Positions 9,366-17,731 of a stretch of DNA of 64,000 bases are shown piece after piece. A model generated the notes under the pieces. That model made no database searches. It saw only the letters and a list, made by a program, of their open reading frames with translations, and was not told the origin of the DNA. The stretch covers positions 62,001 through 126,000 of the forward strand of contig JAJBSL010000003.1 in assembly GCA_020540725.1 (NCBI GenBank), given 5' to 3'. This DNA is from Lachnospiraceae bacterium EP-SM-12S-S03. GTDB lineage: Bacteria > Bacillota > Clostridia > Lachnospirales > Lachnospiraceae. Position 1 is the stretch's first letter. Each line of letters opens with the position of its first letter. The translations under genes and the position numbers were made by a program.

Positions 9366-10253
9366 CTAGAAAATCCGATAACCAGCACATTTATCCGCAA
9401 GAACATAAGAAATCAATACAAGTACAGCAGAAACCGCTGACTTAAACAATCCTATAGCTGCACCAACTGAATATTGCGCCTGTTGGATACCAAGTCGGTA
9501 TACATATGTATCTATAATGTCACCTGTCTCATATACAATCGGAGAATACAAGTTGAAAATTTGATCAAATCCCGCATTCAAGACACTTCCAAGCGATAAA
9601 ACTAACATCAAAATGATTGTCGGCATTAAAAGTGGTAATGTGATATAACGAATTTGTTGCCACCGTGTTGCTCCGTCTAAAATTGCAGATTCATATAGTC
9701 CTGGATCAATGCTCGTCAACGCCGCCAAATAAACTACTGTTCCGAACCCAAAGCTTTTCCATATATCAGTCACAATCATTGTCCACGGAAAATTTTTTGT
9801 ACTTCCCAAGAAATTGATAGGTTCAATTCCGAACGTTCCTAAAAATTGATTTACAATTCCGTTATGAGCTAAAATATCCATTAAAACACCCGCCATGATA
9901 ACCCATGACAAAAAATTCGGAATGTAAACTAATGTCTGAAAAATCCGTTTTAATTTTGTTGAAACTAATTCATTCAATAGCACCGCAAATGTTACTGGTA
10001 CAATAATACCTCCGATTAATTTAAATACTGCGATGTAAAATGTATTCCATATCGTTTTTACAAATGCCGGTTGACTGAATATATATCTGAAATTTTCAAG
10101 TCCTACCCATGGTGAAGAAAATCCAAGTGCAGGATTGTAATCCTGAAATGCAATAATAACTCCGTAAAGAGGAATATACGCAAATATAAATATTAGTATT
10201 ACCCCTGGCAGCATCATCAAGTGATACTGCCATTGCCTTTTAAGTTTTTTCAT
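9366..10253 (-). CDS. Carbohydrate ABC transporter permease (LplB type)
   Basis: A 295-residue CUT1 permease with six predicted membrane segments. The N-terminus MKKLKRQWQYHLMMLPGV and the following YIPLYGVIIAFQDYNP motif are typical of LplB proteins. The EAA loop reads YESAILDGATRWQQIRYITLP. It forms the heterodimeric membrane channel with the next gene and receives sugar from the lipoprotein encoded 12 bp upstream. The GAGGA site is 7 nt before the ATG. The sugar is inferred from the neighbouring GH43, GH120 and GH35 enzymes to be a xylo- or arabinoxylo-oligosaccharide. Confidence 0.9.
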   Translation of the reverse strand: MKKLKRQWQYHLMMLPGVILIFIFAYIPLYGVIIAFQDYNPALGFSSPWVGLENFRYIFSQPAFVKTIWNTFYIAVFKLIGGIIVPVTFAVLLNELVSTKLKRIFQTLVYIPNFLSWVIMAGVLMDILAHNGIVNQFLGTFGIEPINFLGSTKNFPWTMIVTDIWKSFGFGTVVYLAALTSIDPGLYESAILDGATRWQQIRYITLPLLMPTIILMLVLSLGSVLNAGFDQIFNLYSPIVYETGDIIDTYVYRLGIQQAQYSVGAAIGLFKSAVSAVLVLISYVLADKCAGYRIF

Positions 10254-10265
10254 TTTAACATCCTC

Positions 10266-11903
10266 TTATTTATTTCCATATGTCGTATTGATTTCTTCTG
10301 TTGCTTTTTCTCCACCTGCTTTTTCCCAATCTGCAACAAGTGTATCAAAAAAATCAATATCTTTTTCACCTACAATGATTTTTGTAAATCCTTCTGTTAA
10401 AATATCATCTAACGTACTTCCGGATTTCAATAAAGTTTCTGTAGATGGTCCCCACATAGCATCTTTAATATATTCTTCATTATCAATCATTTCTTTGGCA
10501 ATACCATATGCTGATTTCGGTCCTCCTTGTTGCAAATAGTCTCCAACACCTTTTGCATCTCCATTTTTAATAAAATCTACACTATTCTGGTATTTCACAC
10601 CATCTTTTCCAAGTGTTGCTGGATCTACTTCCGTTCCTTCTTTTAAAGCCTCTGTTACTTTTACATACTGATTATAATCCGTATTTGGATTTAAAACACG
10701 TAATGTACATGGAATATCTGAATATGCATCTTTAAACAATTCATCTATAAATTGAGGATCTTCCTGATCAGATTCATCCATAACGTGAGCAAAGAAATTA
10801 AGAAGTTTCAATACCGCTTCCGGATTCTTGCAGTTTTTACTTACTACAATATATCCAAAGTTATTAAATGGAACACTTGCTTTTACCTCTTCTCCGGTTA
10901 CTGATGGGATTTTATATGGTTCTAAAATAGAATCTTTCCCATTATTTGCAACCATATCTTGTCCCGGATTATACCCCCACCATTGATAATAAGGGCTAAC
11001 ACCAACCGCATTTCCTAATACCCCTTGATTCATTTTTTCAAAATCTTTTGTTGCAAATTCTGGGTCAATAATCCCCTCTTTATACCACTCTGAATATGTT
11101 TTTAATACCTCTTTCATTTCCGGCTGTACAGAACCGTATTCAAAATTCCCATTATCTGTTTCTACCCAGATGCCTGGATGAGCCCCCCATGCCGGTGCCA
11201 AAATATTTAAACTTGAAAGTCCTTGATTTTCAGCTAATCCATATCCACCGTATTCTTTTTGGAAAGCTTTAGCAATACTAAGCACATCATCCATTGTCTT
11301 TGGATCTTCTAGCTTTAACTTTTCTTTCCAATCCTTACGAATCCAAATATAATTCGGTTGATCGATAATTCCATAAGAAAGTTGCGGAATTCCATATAAT
11401 TTTCCATCTAATTTTCCTGTTTCAAAGGTAGCATTTTCCTGTTCCATATACCCCTTCAATAAATCTGACGCATATTTGTCATAAACCTCTGTCAAATCCC
11501 AAATCATATCTGCTTCTTGTAATTCTCTGAGTTGCTGAGATCCTACATAAAATACATCTGGGATACTTCCATCTGCAATTGCTAAATTTAATTTTGTATT
11601 ATAATCATTGCTAATCCAATCATTTACCACTTTAATGTTGAAACGATCTTTGTATGCCCTAGTCCAAGGATTATTATCATAATCATCTCCTTCTCGCCAT
11701 CTAACTGCTCCCAATTCTGGTCCTGCCGTTGTAATTGTTACAGTTTCTTCATATGGATCCCATAATTCTTCCGGCACCTCTACTGCCTTTCTGTCCTTCT
11801 TTTCTTTTACACTTGTTCCGTTTCCTCCACTCTTCATACACCCAGTCATACCTACCACCATGCAAGCTGATAGTAAAACTGCAATAATTCTTTTTGCTTT
11901 CAT
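10266..11903 (-). CDS. Extracellular solute-binding lipoprotein (LplA type)
   Basis: A 545-residue substrate-binding protein. A lipoprotein signal spans residues 1-21 (KAKRIIAVLL core) with lipobox GMTGC, so C22 would be acylated and the protein held at the outer face of the membrane. The length above 500 residues and the end (DFFDTLVADWEKAGGEKATEEIN) are typical of LplA-like binders. A longer reading frame begins 14 codons upstream, but only the ATG used has GGAGGAG at proper spacing and exposes a normal signal peptide. It is the first gene of the sugar operon and diverges from yesM-like across a very AT-rich 225-bp region. The ligand is presumably an oligosaccharide of the xylan type. Confidence 0.9.
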   Translation of the reverse strand: MKAKRIIAVLLSACMVVGMTGCMKSGGNGTSVKEKKDRKAVEVPEELWDPYEETVTITTAGPELGAVRWREGDDYDNNPWTRAYKDRFNIKVVNDWISNDYNTKLNLAIADGSIPDVFYVGSQQLRELQEADMIWDLTEVYDKYASDLLKGYMEQENATFETGKLDGKLYGIPQLSYGIIDQPNYIWIRKDWKEKLKLEDPKTMDDVLSIAKAFQKEYGGYGLAENQGLSSLNILAPAWGAHPGIWVETDNGNFEYGSVQPEMKEVLKTYSEWYKEGIIDPEFATKDFEKMNQGVLGNAVGVSPYYQWWGYNPGQDMVANNGKDSILEPYKIPSVTGEEVKASVPFNNFGYIVVSKNCKNPEAVLKLLNFFAHVMDESDQEDPQFIDELFKDAYSDIPCTLRVLNPNTDYNQYVKVTEALKEGTEVDPATLGKDGVKYQNSVDFIKNGDAKGVGDYLQQGGPKSAYGIAKEMIDNEEYIKDAMWGPSTETLLKSGSTLDDILTEGFTKIIVGEKDIDFFDTLVADWEKAGGEKATEEINTTYGNK

Positions 11904-12064
11904 TTTTCTCCTCCTATATTTGACTTCGTCTTTTATGAAATCCATTATTATAATTTTTTTACAATAAGTCTATTTAATTTTTTCATTTTTTTATAATTTT
12001 TTTACTCAGATTATATGTTTCCTTAAAATTTTATAAATAACAAAAAACTTTATAATTCTCATGA

Positions 12065-12093
12065 TTGAATTTTTTATTTTCAAACGCTATACT
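12065..12093 (+). promoter_or_regulatory. Promoter of the YesM/YesN-type genes
   Basis: A TTGAAT -35 box and a TATACT -10 box are separated by 17 bp, 35 bp before the kinase start codon. The surrounding divergent region is very AT-rich. No equally good -35/-10 pair was found for the minus-strand sugar operon, which fits a promoter that needs an activator. Confidence 0.65.
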
Positions 12094-12128
12094 AGTTTTA
12101 TAAAATACTTATCCAAAAGGAATTTACT

Positions 12129-13868
12129 ATGAACGCGAAAAACACATTATTAAAAAAAATCGTCACACTTTTTATAGTTCTCCTACTCCCTTTATTATTG
12201 ATTGGATTTATTTCACTTTACTATGGAAATCAAACTTTAAAAAAACAAATTCTTTCTTCTGTTAACTCAAATAGTACAACTTATATTTCTCATTTGGACA
12301 ACTCTATGTATACAATTTATACAACAGGATTTAACTTGTGCCACCAGTCAAATCTCCAAAAATTTGCCACAAATTATTTTGGCTTATCGCGTTATGAACA
12401 AGGCTTTCAAGCCAATCTTTTAAGAGAACAATTGTCTACCGCACAATTTTCACTCCCTTTCTGTGAATCTGCTCACATTTATTTTGGAGATTTAGGTATC
12501 GTGTATCATTCTTCTGGTTATAAACTCGGAAGTTTTTCCGAATTATCGCAAGAAGATTTTCATCAATTTCAAATAGCTGTACAGGAAAGGGGAATCTTAC
12601 ACAATTATCAAAACACCTTAACCAACCAAATGGAACTTTCCTACTTGTTTATGCCCTCTTCGAACGCTGGTTATGGTGTAAATTTTGTTTTGTCCCAAGA
12701 AGAACTCACACAATACTTGGAAGATAACATTTCATATCCCAATGAACGTTATCTTTTCACAAATGAGAGGAATTTCCTTCTTACAAACTTTGAAGAAAAA
12801 GATCGCACGTTCTATGAACATTTTATCCACAAGACCTTGAAAAAAACCGATACTTTTTTAGGCTATCCAGTTGTAAAAGTAGATGACACTGAGTACTATG
12901 CTTTCTCATATGAATTACCTCATACATCATTGCGGTATATTCGTCTCATCCCAACAAGCGTAATTCTAAATAGTACGCGCACTCTTCCAACTTTTATGCT
13001 TGTGTTTATTGTTGTATTGTCGCTTACATGCATCATATTCTTTATTGCCATTTATAAAATGATTCACAAGCCATACGTCCGACTTTTAAACGCATTCAGA
13101 GACGTAGAACAAGGAAATTTCGACAGTAAAATTACCGACTTTGATAGTCCAGATTTCACCTACTTGTATCATTCTTTTAACACGATGACCTCGAAACTAA
13201 ATCGTCTGATTGAACAGGATTACAACCAAAAAATGTTGCTGCAGAAAGCAGAATTAAAACAATTGCAGGCTCAGATTAATCCACACTTTCTATATAACAG
13301 CTTTTTCATGCTGCAACGTATGATCAAAATGGAGTTATCCGAAGAATCACAGGAAATGGCAAGTGCACTCGGAAAATATTTCCGCTATCTCACACGAAAC
13401 AGTATGGATAACGTTACACTGGAAACGGAATATGAGCACGCCAAAACTTACGCATATATTCAAGGATTGCGCTTTGCCGGGCGAATTCAGATTGAATTTG
13501 AAGACCTCCCTGCCGAATATAAAAATTTGCCGGTTCCAAAACTGATCCTTCAGCCACTGCTTGAAAACGCTTTCAATTATGGGCTGAATAATAAGATGGA
13601 AAACGGACTTTTAAAAATACATTTTCTGCATTCCAAAGAGTCTTTGACTATTATTGTAGAAGATAACGGGGAGGAACTGACCGATGAATTACTCCAGTCA
13701 TTGGAAGAAAAACTAAATACTGCAAAGGATACATCAACAGACTACGAAATGACCGGACTTCTAAATATTCAAAGAAGACTTGCCATTTTCTCAGACTATA
13801 CTTATTCACTCAACATTTCCCGTTCAGACATGGGAGGCCTTTGTGTTTCCATATGTCTGAAACACTAA
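12129..13868 (+). CDS. YesM-type sensor histidine kinase
   Basis: A 579-residue membrane kinase. The first membrane helix is at ~10-32, then comes an extracellular sensor region of ~250 residues, and the second helix is at ~287-312. A HAMP linker follows, then a His_kinase domain (PF06580) with phosphoacceptor H386 in QINPHFLYNSFF, and a C-terminal ATPase domain with N-box LLENAFNYGL. This is the LytS/YesM class, which pairs with AraC-type response regulators and controls sugar uptake operons. The partner regulator follows after 16 bp. The signal is probably an extracellular oligosaccharide or the loaded binding protein. AAGGA lies 7 nt before the ATG. Confidence 0.92.
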   Translation: MNAKNTLLKKIVTLFIVLLLPLLLIGFISLYYGNQTLKKQILSSVNSNSTTYISHLDNSMYTIYTTGFNLCHQSNLQKFATNYFGLSRYEQGFQANLLREQLSTAQFSLPFCESAHIYFGDLGIVYHSSGYKLGSFSELSQEDFHQFQIAVQERGILHNYQNTLTNQMELSYLFMPSSNAGYGVNFVLSQEELTQYLEDNISYPNERYLFTNERNFLLTNFEEKDRTFYEHFIHKTLKKTDTFLGYPVVKVDDTEYYAFSYELPHTSLRYIRLIPTSVILNSTRTLPTFMLVFIVVLSLTCIIFFIAIYKMIHKPYVRLLNAFRDVEQGNFDSKITDFDSPDFTYLYHSFNTMTSKLNRLIEQDYNQKMLLQKAELKQLQAQINPHFLYNSFFMLQRMIKMELSEESQEMASALGKYFRYLTRNSMDNVTLETEYEHAKTYAYIQGLRFAGRIQIEFEDLPAEYKNLPVPKLILQPLLENAFNYGLNNKMENGLLKIHFLHSKESLTIIVEDNGEELTDELLQSLEEKLNTAKDTSTDYEMTGLLNIQRRLAIFSDYTYSLNISRSDMGGLCVSICLKH

Positions 13869-13884
13869 TTTTAGGAGGTGCCAT

Positions 13885-15516
13885 ATGCGCTTACTCATAG
13901 TAGATGACGAACATTATATTGTAAATTATCTAACTGATCTGATCGAAGAACAACACATTCCGGAATTGGAGATTTACAAATGCTATTCCGGCAAAGAGGC
14001 TATCGCTCTGATACAAACATCACTTATTGACCTTATGTTGTTGGATATTCATATGCCGGGAATGTCTGGACTTGAAGTTGCTTCCCAGGTCACAGAACTA
14101 CTTCCACGCTGCCGCATCATTTTCCTTACAGCTTATGACAATTTTAGTCACATTTATGAATCCAACAAATTAGAACACACCCGTTATCTTCTGAAAACAG
14201 AAGATGACGAAGTAATTCTAAAAGAGATTTCCCATGCTTTGGAAGAATTAGAGGCGGAAAATGACAATCTCCTTCTTCTCTCAGAAGCTCAACAAAAGTC
14301 TTTTCTGCTCTCACACCTGCTTCAGCAGAACATACTGAAAGGAATCGTAGCCGGTCATCCAATCGAAAAACTGGAACGTGAACTAAGTATTGCCGGTTCT
14401 GATTTCACGCTGAATTTACATCAGCCTGTCTATCTGATGTATACACAGATTCATTACAAAACACTGGATGAAACCAATATTACAAATTCGGCATATACCC
14501 TTCAGTATCTTCAATTGATCAAAAAGTTACTGGAAGGAAAGTTTCAGTTTTCTATGCTGGATTTTGGGAAAGGAACTTTACTGCTATTTTTTCAGCCAAT
14601 AAATGTCTTTCCTTCTGTATTTGAATTTTTACAGTCTGTTGCAAATGACTTTGGCGATTATTATTTCACGAAATACAGAAGGCGTGTCACAACTGTCCTC
14701 TATCCGGAAATTTCCGAATGGAACGAGGTCTGTAGTCATTTTCATATGATGCAGCAATATGCAGAATCCTCTGGACATGCCGTCCCACTCATCTACTCTT
14801 CTGCCAATGTGCCGGAAGATGAGATTTCCAAAACTTTACTCGCCGGAGTTTCCATAGACCGAATTTCTCTCGAGAAAAAGCTTCAGGAACTTTCCTTCTA
14901 TCTTTACCAAGGTTCTGAAAAAGATTACCTGTACACTCTGAGATGTTTGTGCTCTGAATGCATTCGCATCCGAAGTATGCATAGTATATCTGCCATTAAA
15001 ATATATACTTCTGTTTCACTCATGCTGATGCAGTACATTGATTTATATCAGTTACAAGAAAAAATAATTTCCAAAATTGCACTCTATCCGCTATATTACA
15101 TACATGATTTTTCATCCTGGAAAGAGGCATTTCATTATCTGGAGAAACTTTCCAGACAGATTTTTGACATCCTGAATTCGAAGAAACTGGATCGAAACGA
15201 ACAGCTTGTCCAAAAAATCAAAACTTACATTCGTGACCATGTTGCAGAATCACTTACACTCACTACCATTTCGCGAATTGTAAATTATAATGAAGCATAT
15301 ATTTCCCGGCTTTTCAAACAGATCAACGGTATGGGGATTTCTGAATACATTTCCCTGGAACGTATTAACAAAGCCAAGGATCTGCTTGTAACAACATCTG
15401 ACTCTATGCAAAATATCGCAACTGCTACCGGTTTTGATACGGCACAGTATTTTTCGCTTGTGTTTAAGAAAACTACCGGTGTATCCCCGAGTGAATATCG
15501 CAGGTCACATATGTAA
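13885..15516 (+). CDS. YesN-type AraC-family response regulator
   Basis: A 543-residue regulator. The receiver domain spans 1-120 with phosphoacceptor D54 in LMLLDIHMPGMSG and acidic pair D7/D8. A ~300-residue middle region has no recognised fold, and a C-terminal AraC double helix-turn-helix at ~440-543 ends in GFDTAQYFSLVFKKTTGVSPSEYRR. It receives phosphate from the kinase encoded just upstream and should activate the divergent sugar operon. AGGAGG precedes the ATG. A rho-independent terminator lies 24 bp after the stop, so the pair forms a closed two-gene unit. Confidence 0.93.
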   Translation: MRLLIVDDEHYIVNYLTDLIEEQHIPELEIYKCYSGKEAIALIQTSLIDLMLLDIHMPGMSGLEVASQVTELLPRCRIIFLTAYDNFSHIYESNKLEHTRYLLKTEDDEVILKEISHALEELEAENDNLLLLSEAQQKSFLLSHLLQQNILKGIVAGHPIEKLERELSIAGSDFTLNLHQPVYLMYTQIHYKTLDETNITNSAYTLQYLQLIKKLLEGKFQFSMLDFGKGTLLLFFQPINVFPSVFEFLQSVANDFGDYYFTKYRRRVTTVLYPEISEWNEVCSHFHMMQQYAESSGHAVPLIYSSANVPEDEISKTLLAGVSIDRISLEKKLQELSFYLYQGSEKDYLYTLRCLCSECIRIRSMHSISAIKIYTSVSLMLMQYIDLYQLQEKIISKIALYPLYYIHDFSSWKEAFHYLEKLSRQIFDILNSKKLDRNEQLVQKIKTYIRDHVAESLTLTTISRIVNYNEAYISRLFKQINGMGISEYISLERINKAKDLLVTTSDSMQNIATATGFDTAQYFSLVFKKTTGVSPSEYRRSHM

Positions 15517-15539
15517 TGCGTTTTTAAATATAGCGAAAC

Positions 15540-15590
15540 AAAAAGATAGGCATCGTAATGGTTTCATTCCTTTACGATCCTATCTTTTTT
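15540..15590 (+). terminator. Rho-independent terminator after the YesN-type gene
   Basis: The stem pairs GATAGG-ATCGTAA with TTACGAT-CCTATC, with one bulged C and a 13-base loop, and a run of six T follows on the + strand. It closes the yesMN-like transcript. Confidence 0.85.
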
Positions 15591-15605
15591 ACACTACCTC
15601 TACAA

Positions 15606-16022
15606 TTACGTCCAGTATTCTTCTATGTACTTCTCAGCATCTTCTTGCGTTAGAGCAAATTCTTTTTTGATCTTCTCCAATGTTTCTTCTTTTGAAACTC
15701 CGAACTCTTTACATACTTTAATGATTCCCTTAATTCCGGTCTCCATTCCAATTTTCTTTCCGGCTTCGTGTCCTTCATTCCATGACTCTTCTTTCAGAAA
15801 CTCCCGAAATTCATTTTCATCCCATTCTTCTAAAATCATTTCTATGACCTCATTTCTATTTTTCCGAAGCACATCTTCCATCGTTGTGATTTCCAAATCA
15901 TCCGGATTCGTATAATTACTTTCATTCACCGCATTATATAAGTCTAACAGTTCCTTTTTCTCGTTGAAAATAAGACGGAATAATCTGTCTTTATGCTTCG
16001 TATTCAATTTATAAAATATCAT
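15606..16022 (-). pseudogene. Rpn/PD-(D/E)XK nuclease-family transposase-like protein, internally deleted
   Basis: A 138-residue frame. Its first ~50 residues (KHKDRLFRLIFNEKKELLDLYNAVN, NYTNPDDLEITTMEDV) match the N-terminus of Rpn-family putative transposases, usually ~300 residues. After TMEDVL it jumps directly to the charged C-terminal tail (RKNRNEVIEMILEEWDENEF, then SWNEGHEAGKKIGMETG). The central part with the PD-(D/E)XK active site is missing, apparently by an in-frame deletion, so no nuclease activity is expected. The start used lies 10 nt after AGGAG. It stands alone between the sugar and ureide loci. It could be translated as a small protein, but is best read as a remnant. Confidence 0.65.
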
Positions 16023-16209
16023 ATAGTTTCTCTCCTTTATTGTATCAAAAGATAAGGTTACAGACAAGCTAGACATTACTTCTTAAAGGCAACTTTCCCC
16101 ATAAAATCACCATCTTTCTTATACTATTTTCAAATCTGATTTTACTTGCGACGAACGCCGCAGATTCTTTCTGTGATATAGATCTTTTGAACTCTTTATT
16201 TGTAGAACA

Positions 16210-16238
16210 ATTTTAGCATAGTCACACATTGTGTGCAA
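16210..16238 (-). promoter_or_regulatory. Promoter-like site with overlapping palindrome
   Basis: On the minus strand, TTGCAC and TAAAAT are 17 bp apart. A 6-1-6 palindrome overlaps the -35 side. The only gene downstream is the deleted Rpn protein, nearly 190 bp away. The -35 matches the consensus poorly. Confidence 0.4.
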
Positions 16239-16275
16239 TACTTTCCTTATAATTTTATAACTTTCCTATATCAGG

Positions 16276-16314
16276 AAAAAAGAAGACACCAACTATTTCG
16301 GTTGATGTCTTCTT
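16276..16314 (-). terminator. Terminator of the amidohydrolase/NCS1 operon
   Basis: On the minus strand a 14-bp stem (AAGAAGACATCAAC paired with GTTGGTGTCTTCTT, one G-U pair) has a 7-base loop and is followed by T6. It lies 25 bp after the stop of the first NCS1 permease gene. Confidence 0.85.
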
Positions 16315-16338
16315 CCCTATTCGATATAAGATTTTTTC

Positions 16339-17703
16339 TTATTTCTCAAAAATCGTTCCTTTACAGAATGGTTTTGATGATGGCATTACTTTCATCAGGA
16401 AGTAATAAGCCACACCAGATGGAATCAAGCTAATGTACCATGATAATTCCATAATGAACAATGAGCATACAGAACCGATCAAAATTGCAATGATTGCTGC
16501 CCAGTTAATTCCTTTAAACGTACCCTTTTTATCATACATATCATTGATATTCAATTTCTTCTTACGAAGAATAAAGAAGTCTACTGCCATGACCGCAAAG
16601 ATTGGTCCAAGGAATGCAGAGTAGAACTGTGTAAAAAAGTTCAGGCCTGCTGCAGAATCTGCTGTAACTAATTTCCAAGGCATTACACACGCTGAAAGAA
16701 TACCTACTAAAATAGTTGCGTGTGTCCATTTCATCTTGAAAGATTCCATAAGTACATATGCCGGAGGCACGATATTGTTAAGTACATTTGTTGTAACCTG
16801 TGCAAATGCAATGAAAAGTAATGTTACAATTGTAAGGAACTTACTGTCCATCGTTGTAGAGAATACTGCTACCGGGTCACTGTTTCCTGTTGCTGCTGTA
16901 ACAAGAAGACCAATGAGTCCCATGAATAATGTTACAGGAAGGATTGCAATTGTGTAAATGCTTGTTGCTTTTACCGGTTTGATATCATCTGTTGCATTTC
17001 TTGAATAATCAGATGCATTGATAATCATTGTAGAGTAAATACCAAGGAATGAAGTTGTTGCTGCCCAGAATGGCATTCCCCATGTTCCTTTGATTCCAGA
17101 GAATACATCTCCAATCTCTGTAGAAAACTGTGTATTTACAACATAAAGCATATAGATCAAAATCGCAATGATAAATACGCATGAGATGTTTTCCATCCAT
17201 TTGATCCCTTCAAATCCTTTGATTGCAAGCGCAACCTGAAGAAGTGTAAAAAGTGCATATACTACCGGAAGGTTATCAAATCCAAATAAAATCTTACAAC
17301 AGCTATTGATTGCACCTGCACCTACCCAACTTTGGAAACCGAACCACACAATTGCCGGAAGTCCACGAAGGATACCTGGAATTTTTACACCAGTAGTACC
17401 AAAACTGCTTCGAAGCTGCACTGTAAATGGAATGCCGTAAATATGTCCTGCCTCGCCGATAATAGCAAGGGCTACTGCAATTACTAAGCATCCGATACAC
17501 ATAGCAATAATTGCCTGCGGCACGGTAAGCACTCCTATAAGTCCTGCCCCCATAGAGAATGTACCAACCGATACACATCCCCCCATGAAACTCGCTGCAT
17601 AAGACAACGGTCCCATAATACGTTTTTTGGTCGGTTGTAAGTCCGGATCCACATCTTTAGCCAGCTCCGGGCTCAAATTCTTATTTTCAACTATATTACT
17701 CAC
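16339..17703 (-). CDS. NCS1 family permease (allantoin/cytosine/purine type), copy 1
   Basis: A 454-residue transporter with about 12 membrane helices. Family features include GGCVSVGTFSMGAGL in helix 1, the RGLPAIVWFGFQSWVGAGAIN segment, and ASDYSRNA. NCS1 proteins are Na+- or H+-driven symporters of allantoin, hydantoins, uracil, cytosine or purines. The allantoinase-like gene 28 bp upstream suggests a cyclic ureide. The start codon is GTG, 9 nt after AGGAG. It is the last gene of its operon and a terminator follows. Its paralogue lies two genes upstream with similar length and the same C-terminal pattern (MKxMPS...F+KGT). Confidence 0.88.
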   Translation of the reverse strand: MSNIVENKNLSPELAKDVDPDLQPTKKRIMGPLSYAASFMGGCVSVGTFSMGAGLIGVLTVPQAIIAMCIGCLVIAVALAIIGEAGHIYGIPFTVQLRSSFGTTGVKIPGILRGLPAIVWFGFQSWVGAGAINSCCKILFGFDNLPVVYALFTLLQVALAIKGFEGIKWMENISCVFIIAILIYMLYVVNTQFSTEIGDVFSGIKGTWGMPFWAATTSFLGIYSTMIINASDYSRNATDDIKPVKATSIYTIAILPVTLFMGLIGLLVTAATGNSDPVAVFSTTMDSKFLTIVTLLFIAFAQVTTNVLNNIVPPAYVLMESFKMKWTHATILVGILSACVMPWKLVTADSAAGLNFFTQFYSAFLGPIFAVMAVDFFILRKKKLNINDMYDKKGTFKGINWAAIIAILIGSVCSLFIMELSWYISLIPSGVAYYFLMKVMPSSKPFCKGTIFEK

Positions 17704-17731
17704 TCTCTCTATCTCCTTTCCAACAAATGCT

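Larger units (their letters stand above)
16023..16338. other. 316-bp spacer upstream of the Rpn remnant
   Basis: This stretch has no credible gene. It holds a minus-strand promoter-like pair, a perfect 13-bp palindrome (CACACATTGTGTG, 16223-16235) overlapping that promoter, and at its right end the terminator of the ureide permease operon. The remaining ~180 bp form an AT-rich leader with no recognised RNA motif. Confidence 0.6.
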
